64,000 bases of DNA from Antedon bifida (taxonomy: Eukaryota; Echinodermata; Crinoidea; Comatulida; Antedonidae): NCBI GenBank assembly GCA_963402885.1, contig OY727095.1, positions 2,547,001 to 2,611,000 on the forward strand, given 5' to 3'. Each line of letters starts with the position of its first letter. Position 1 is the stretch's first letter. Of the stretch, positions 59,101 to 64,000 are shown piece by piece. The notes under the pieces are model-generated. The model did not search any database, had not been told where the DNA came from, and saw nothing but the letters and a program-made list of their open reading frames with translations. The translations under genes and the position numbers were made by a program.

Positions 59101-62100
59101 ATGTCAGTCTCTTACCATTTTAATTTCAGTCTCTTACCATTTTAATGTCAGTCTCTTACCATTTTAATGTCAGTCTCTTACCATTTTAATGTCAGTCTCT
59201 TACCATTTTAATGTCAGTCTCTTACCATTTTATGTCAGTCTCTTACCATTTTAATGTCAGTCTCTTACCATTTTAATGTCAGTCTCTTACCATTTTAATG
59301 TCAGTCTCTTACCATTTTAATGTCAGTCTCTTCAAATACTCTGGTCCCTGATTGCAGACTGAACAAACAAATATGTAAAACCTGTTTAATTTAATGAGTA
59401 AATGAGAAATTAATATTCATAAATATTATTTTAATTCTGAAAAAATACACCACACAATGGATTCATTCTAGGAGCATTCTAAAATTCAGAAATTCTTAAA
59501 ATCAACCATAATTTGAGAAAGTTGGCTAAATTATTATTTCGGGCAGAATAGCCGATTTGTGTGTGTATTTGTTTGTTTCTATATTTGTCAGCAGGATTAC
59601 TCAAAAAGTTATTGCTAGATTTTCACAAGATTTTAAAGGATGGTTTCATAGCTGTATGGGAACATGTCATTAAATTGTCATATGCCTAGGTGGAGGTTTG
59701 TGCTTTCTGAGTGCCCTTTTGTTGCTGTATTTCTGTCAGTACTGTATTTCTAAATACAGTAAATCCATGCATACCTATTTTAAGTACTAAAATATAAATG
59801 AAAAAAAAGGAACTAACCTATCACCATATAACATTGGCGTCTCTAAACATTGCACACATGCTGAAATAAATAGAAATAGTACTTAGTTGATTATATTTTT
59901 ATTTAAAAAATTGTATTTGTATATTTGTGTTTGTTATATAAAGGAGACTTACAGTAACTGAATTCAAACGTTTTTCTTAGCCATCATTGATAAAATTCCA
60001 CAATAGGCAAACAAAACCAACAAAATGAATAATATACAGTCCTTATGTAATGTCATTTTATATGTCAATTATAAAACGAGTCATGAATTAGGAACAAGTA
60101 TAGCAGTTTCCATTTTTTTCTATGGAAACTGAGGATATAATGATAAGCTCCAAGATTATGATAGGTCAAACTACAAATTAATTATGAAAAAATTCTCACC
60201 TTCGTGAAACCACTGCTTACATCGGCAACATTGCAGCATTTTTAAGTACCAGCTAAAAAAGAATTGTGAAAAAAAAATAGAAAAAACATCGATTAGATAA
60301 ACTACCATATTTATTTAAACATCCCAGTTTGAATAAATGCCTCCTTGAAATAAACGCCCACAATAAAACATCTTTTGGAATAAACGACCATTTGTATAAA
60401 TATGGTATATTCAGGCTAAAACATTACATAGAGGGCAGTAGATAAATCGGTTAATACTAAACTAGCATCCGTATAATACTTTGAATGTCACTCACGAGGA
60501 CGATTGAAGAATATCGATCGAAATGTTGAGAAACTCAACAGTTATTTTCATAAATACACATACTTTGTATTGGTATTTTGAATTAAAACAAAAAAATACA
60601 TTATCAAAAAAATATTTTTAATTTGTACACATTTAGTACTTACTCTCCAGGCCCTCCACAATAACAGTAACACTGTTCTGTGTTCACACGATGGTTACTA
60701 TCCCAGTGAAGAGAGCCAAGCTGTAAACAAATATTGCTTTTGAATATTATGTGTGACTAGACAGCTAGTTTAGGTTACATATGCGACATATGATGAAAAG
60801 GATAATAATGAAGACGATAGTATTGATGACAATAATCAATCATGCTGATAATGATGACGATGACAGTAATGATGAGGACAATAATGAATCATGCTGACAA
60901 TGATAATGATGATAACAATAATAATGAAGATGATAGGAATGATACTGACAATAATGAATCATGCTGATAATGATGATAATAATGAAGATGATAGTAATGA
61001 TAACAATAATGAATCATGCTGATAATGATGACAATGATAATAATGAAGATTATAGGAATAATAATGACAATAATGAATCATGCTGATAATGATGACGATG
61101 ATAATAATGAAGATGATAGTGATGATAATGACAATAATGAATCATGCTGATAATGACAATGATAATAATGAAGATGATAGTGATGACAATGACAATAATG
61201 AATCATGCTGATAATGACAATGATATTAATGAAGATGATAGTGATGATAATGACAATAATGAATCATGATGATAATGATGACGATGATAATAAAATCTTA
61301 CCCTATATGGCAAAGACCGTTTCATTTCTTGAAATACTTTTGCTAAATTTTTAAAAAGATTTATAAAGTTAAATATCCATTCTTTTAAGTAATAAACTAA
61401 AAAGTTAGAATAAAAGTTTAAATTGGAAATGTTATCGGGAATTGCAATATTTACTTGCCTGCTGATCCCCTACGTGTAGCGCCACCAACCTAATGAGTAA
61501 ACAAACATGTATTCAAAAACTCACTTGAGAACATGTGTTATACATTGACATTTAAAACAAACTGTACATGTAGTAAACAAAACAGTGACATACTTGACAA
61601 GGATGTTTGTTTATTTAAACTTTCTGTTACAAATTATATTAAATTAGATGAAGTTAAATCATTTTGCCCTTAAGCAATTACAACTGCCATGAGACTTTTA
61701 TTCAAGTTTTAAAACGTAAATAATAATGAACTCTATAATTTGTATTGTTTAGATTTTGTTTTCATGTTTGATGTTGTCTGTTTCTTCTTAGTCTGTACAT
61801 TTTACCTGTTTTTTTTTACCTCTATTGTTATATATATTTATATATGTAATAAATGAATTTCCAGAAGAATAGGTAAAGATAATTTGAATTAAATTTGAGA
61901 TATTATTCATATTATCTGTTCAGCCAGATGGCAGTTATACTAAAAAGGGATTTGCTCTATTTGAGCAACTGAAACATATTGTTTACCTTCTGTGACGTGA
62001 CAAATACGCACTGACGACAGATCCATGGTTCATCCTCTGATAGCAACACTTTGTGCTCTATTGTAGGTTGATGGCAGTTTTGATGATAACCTGGTGAAGA

Positions 62101-62952
62101 TATAAAAAAAACCACATTACCATTAATTGCGCTTTCCAGCATGTAACCCACTTAATACTGTACGTAAGGCTATTGTGTAACTCACCCAGGCCCATGTAAC
62201 ATAGGTTAAAGCCTATGTCTAAGTTACTAATGCCAATGTGTATCTTTCCTAGTTCTATTTAACATAGGTCTTAAGTTAGTCACAAGGCCCATGTGTAACT
62301 TACCTAGACCACAGTGATCACAGAGAACTATTTCATTTGGCAAAACAGATTCACCACTATGACACAACGTACATGTGATTTCTCCCATCTGCACACCTAA
62401 TAAAAAATAAGTAAGGTTATTATTTTTATCAATGTTTATGATTAGTCCTAATGGTCCTGGGGCTACCCTTTAAGATTAGTCTTAGAAGTAGATTCAGCAA
62501 CTGCAACAACACATCACAAACCTTTTTGTAGATCTTTATATAGAACCCAATGTTCAGAGTTATCTTCAAAAGTAACAAAACATTTGCCAAGGTCGGATTC
62601 CACCTATGAAGAAAAAAATAAGAAAATATTTTATAATGGCACTGTAAATCCAAATGAATGGTTTTCTGAGATACTAGTTACTAGTAGTGAAAAGTATGTA
62701 CACTTTTATATAACTTCTACAGGTTTGTGGTAGGCTTACCTTTTGTATTGTACCAAGGTATGATAGGCCATCCGTCCATCTTGCTAACACTTCCATTCCT
62801 TCAGAGTACGTACATGACGTGGGTGATTGAGCTTGACTAGTTGACGCTTCCTCCTTCGTTGGTTCCTCTTTCGTTGGTCCCTCTTTTGTTGGTTCCTCTA
62901 TTGTTTCATTAACATTTTCCATTTCATTAACATTTTCCATTTCAGCCATCAT
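56192..62952 (-). CDS. MTF2: Polycomb-like protein (MTF2/PHF19/PHF1 family), PRC2 cofactor
   Basis: Fifteen coding exons in continuous phase: 62740-62952, 62522-62603, 62304-62396, 61987-62090, 61459-61489, 61302-61342, 60644-60720, 60200-60252, 59818-59860, 59313-59381, 58599-58722, 57995-58062, 57703-57876, 57365-57467 and 56192-56743; 608 residues (human MTF2 is 593). Domains in order: Tudor (51-98, [26 protein letters not shown]), PHD1 (about 103-160, C-x2-C...CDHCGLGYHQNCH...WICRQC), PHD2 (about 185-240, CYCYCGGPG...[15 protein letters not shown]...FVCSVC), the extended homology region ([19 protein letters not shown]), a basic nuclear stretch, and the C-terminal chromo-like domain (SYFG...[20 protein letters not shown]). 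These nuclear proteins recruit PRC2 to CpG-rich DNA and read H3K36 methylation. Exon 1 carries small in-frame repeats (MENVNE twice, PTKE three times). Exon 5 ends in a GC donor. The symbol is by family; invertebrates usually have one such gene. Confidence 0.93.
58353..58508. mobile_element. MITE family 1, best preserved copy (Polycomb-like intron)
   Basis: TA (58351-58352), AAGACTTGTCTACACTATCA, AACTTTATG, core ATGTGATGTGCCCATATATG and ATGATGTCATATCACTACCA, right end ATTGATAGTGTAGACAGAGC T, then TA (58509-58510). The intact ends and TA flanks define the family. Confidence 0.75.
59091..59330 (-). repeat. 22-bp tandem repeat, 11 copies, spanning an exon-intron boundary
   Basis: Unit on the plus strand is CTTACCATTTTAATGTCAGT CT. 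Copies start at about 59091, 59113, 59135, 59157, 59179, 59201, 59223 (one base short), 59244, 59266, 59288 and 59310. Read on the minus strand, each unit is the last 17 bases of exon 10 plus its splice donor (AAAATG|GTAAG). The rightmost copy is the exon end itself (donor after 59313); the other ten lie in the intron. Confidence 0.9.
60780..61290. repeat. GAT/AAT-rich minisatellite in a Polycomb-like intron
   Basis: Higher-order unit of about 55-65 bp: AATGAATCATGCTGATAATG, then GATGACGATGATAATAATGA and AGATGATAGTGATGATAATG ACA. About eight copies are seen, ending 11 bases short of the donor of the exon at 61302-61342. Codons in any frame are Asp/Asn/Met-rich, but there is no gene. Confidence 0.8.
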
Positions 62953-62984
62953 TACCTTTTCTTGTTTAATGTTTGTTCTTGTTA

Positions 62985-63830
62985 TCTAAGAAAATTATCA
63001 CAAAATTTGAAGGTAAAGAAGAGTGAAGGTAGTGCATCATGCTATAATTGTACTATCTATAGGCTAGGATTTTAATGCAATACACATACATTCAGCTAGC
63101 ACTGCTGGGTTTCTGCTGTGTAGAGGCCTACTAATGCTAAATTTATGTTTTGTTTTTGGTTTTCTTATGCCTGGCTTACATTACGGAAGAGAGAAAGACA
63201 CTGTGACAGGGTAGGCCTCGTAGCTAGTCTTTTAGTGTAGGTTAGGACTAGTAAGTACTAGTAGTAGTAGTAGTAGTACCAGGCCAGGCTCCTCCTGTCC
63301 AAAGGCAAAAACGTGTCCTAAAAATGTCAATAATTTAATAATTTATTATTAATATTATTATTAATGCAATTTCCAATTTTCAATCATGATGAATGAATGT
63401 TCATCTACTAATTAGCATGATAATCTTCCCATTAAATCAGCCCGTATCTTATATTTAGCTACCTTCTATCGCCTAGCCTAATCTAGGCCTACACTACACG
63501 CCAAGAGACTCTGCACACTCCCTCTCCTAACCTACCACTACCAGTTTTGTTCCAGCATGTAACACAGTCAGTGGTGACTATATCCTGGCCTGGCTGGGCT
63601 TAGCTTAGTGGTAGTAAAATTACGCATATTTCATAAATGAGTAGGACTAATTACGTAGTTCAGACCTAAAAACTATTTTTTAAACCATAGCAATGTTCTA
63701 TGCATTAACTAAATTACCTTCAAAGTACATAATTAACACAAAAAAACATAGTTGAACTTACTCGATCTCATTCAATCACTTCTCAAATTCCGCCATTTCC
63801 CGCGAAATCTTCAATAATTACGGTTGCCAG
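62985..63830 (-). promoter_or_regulatory. 5'-UTR exon, intron and promoter of the Polycomb-like gene (E2F and YY1 motifs)
   Basis: A donor CGA|GTAAGT at 63762/63761 (minus) can join an acceptor TTTTCTTAG|ATAAC at 62985, placing an intron in the 5' UTR. Just upstream of the donor is TTTCCCGCGAAA (63796-63807), a full E2F consensus, overlapped by CCGCCATTT (63790-63798), which on the coding strand is AAATGGCGG, a YY1-type site. The start of transcription is probably between these sites and the donor. The intron has an AGT run near 63256-63277. Confidence 0.55.
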
Positions 63831-64000
63831 AATATCGATATTATTGACCCTTTTATCGTGGCGTCATCTGAATGCGTTACGTAGCTAATCACCTTTTTAT
63901 CATAATAGGCAAAAATAAAAGTTAGATATTTTAGTACGAATGTTAGTGTTTTGTATTAAACTGAATAATTAAATAATGTCTTTGAGAATTCATGAGATCC
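63831..64000. other. Right edge of window, upstream of the Polycomb-like promoter
   Basis: AT-rich; CGTGGCGTCATCTGAATGCG near 63855 may belong to the promoter. No gene seen. Confidence 0.3.

Noticed and set aside
59091-59330. CRISPR-like regular repeats
   Set aside because: Units are directly adjacent with no spacers, in an animal gene; it is a minisatellite of a splice donor.

Overview
This is an AT-rich, intron-rich animal nuclear region. Coding exons have GT-AG introns and match metazoan families (SWT1, DPP7, SLC5, KCTD, Polycomb-like). An expanded group of DZIP3-type HEPN genes joined to NACHT-LRR or death-effector modules, the many short TA-flanked inverted-repeat elements and the very common palindrome TAGGCCTA all suggest an invertebrate deuterostome. 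An echinoderm is my best guess, but no single feature proves it. Exon joins below were worked out by eye from splice sites and reading phase.

Layout. 1-2647 (minus): 5' part of SWT1 (WW domain, basic linker, first half of the PIN nuclease domain), running off the left edge. 3345-36030 (plus): a tandem-duplicated cluster of innate-immunity-type genes. Each begins with one exon encoding a HEPN domain that keeps an R-N-x3-H motif. Two genes continue into NACHT-LRR exons (4166-8877; 24180-28522) and two into DED-like exons (11423-13226; 33721-35368). One orphan HEPN exon has an internally triplicated front half (15655-16654), and one copy is broken (20072-20441). Five promoter/5'-UTR blocks share a GCCATATTGG box and a 5'-UTR intron. 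The spacers hold duplicated flanks, a tetranucleotide-rich mobile element, a LINE fragment and a SINE-like element.

36536-41838 (minus): a DPP7-like serine peptidase with 11 intact exons but two in-frame stop codons. 42586-49754 (minus): a 16-exon SLC5 sodium-coupled transporter with a cytoplasmic tail of about 360 residues carrying four R-F-x-V/I motifs and a PDZ-type C terminus. 52708-53352 (plus): a KCTD (BTB/T1) protein. 56192-62952 (minus): a complete Polycomb-like (MTF2/PHF19/PHF1) gene with Tudor, two PHD fingers and a C-terminal chromo-like domain. One of its splice donors is repeated 11 times in a 22-bp tandem array.

The HEPN cluster is the candidate system. One putative RNase/adaptor front end is attached through a constant phase-1 exon boundary to either an NTPase sensor (NACHT-LRR) or a death-fold adaptor (DED-DED), under a shared promoter type. 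This resembles a STAND-type immune sensor family with matching adaptors. The functional link is inference.
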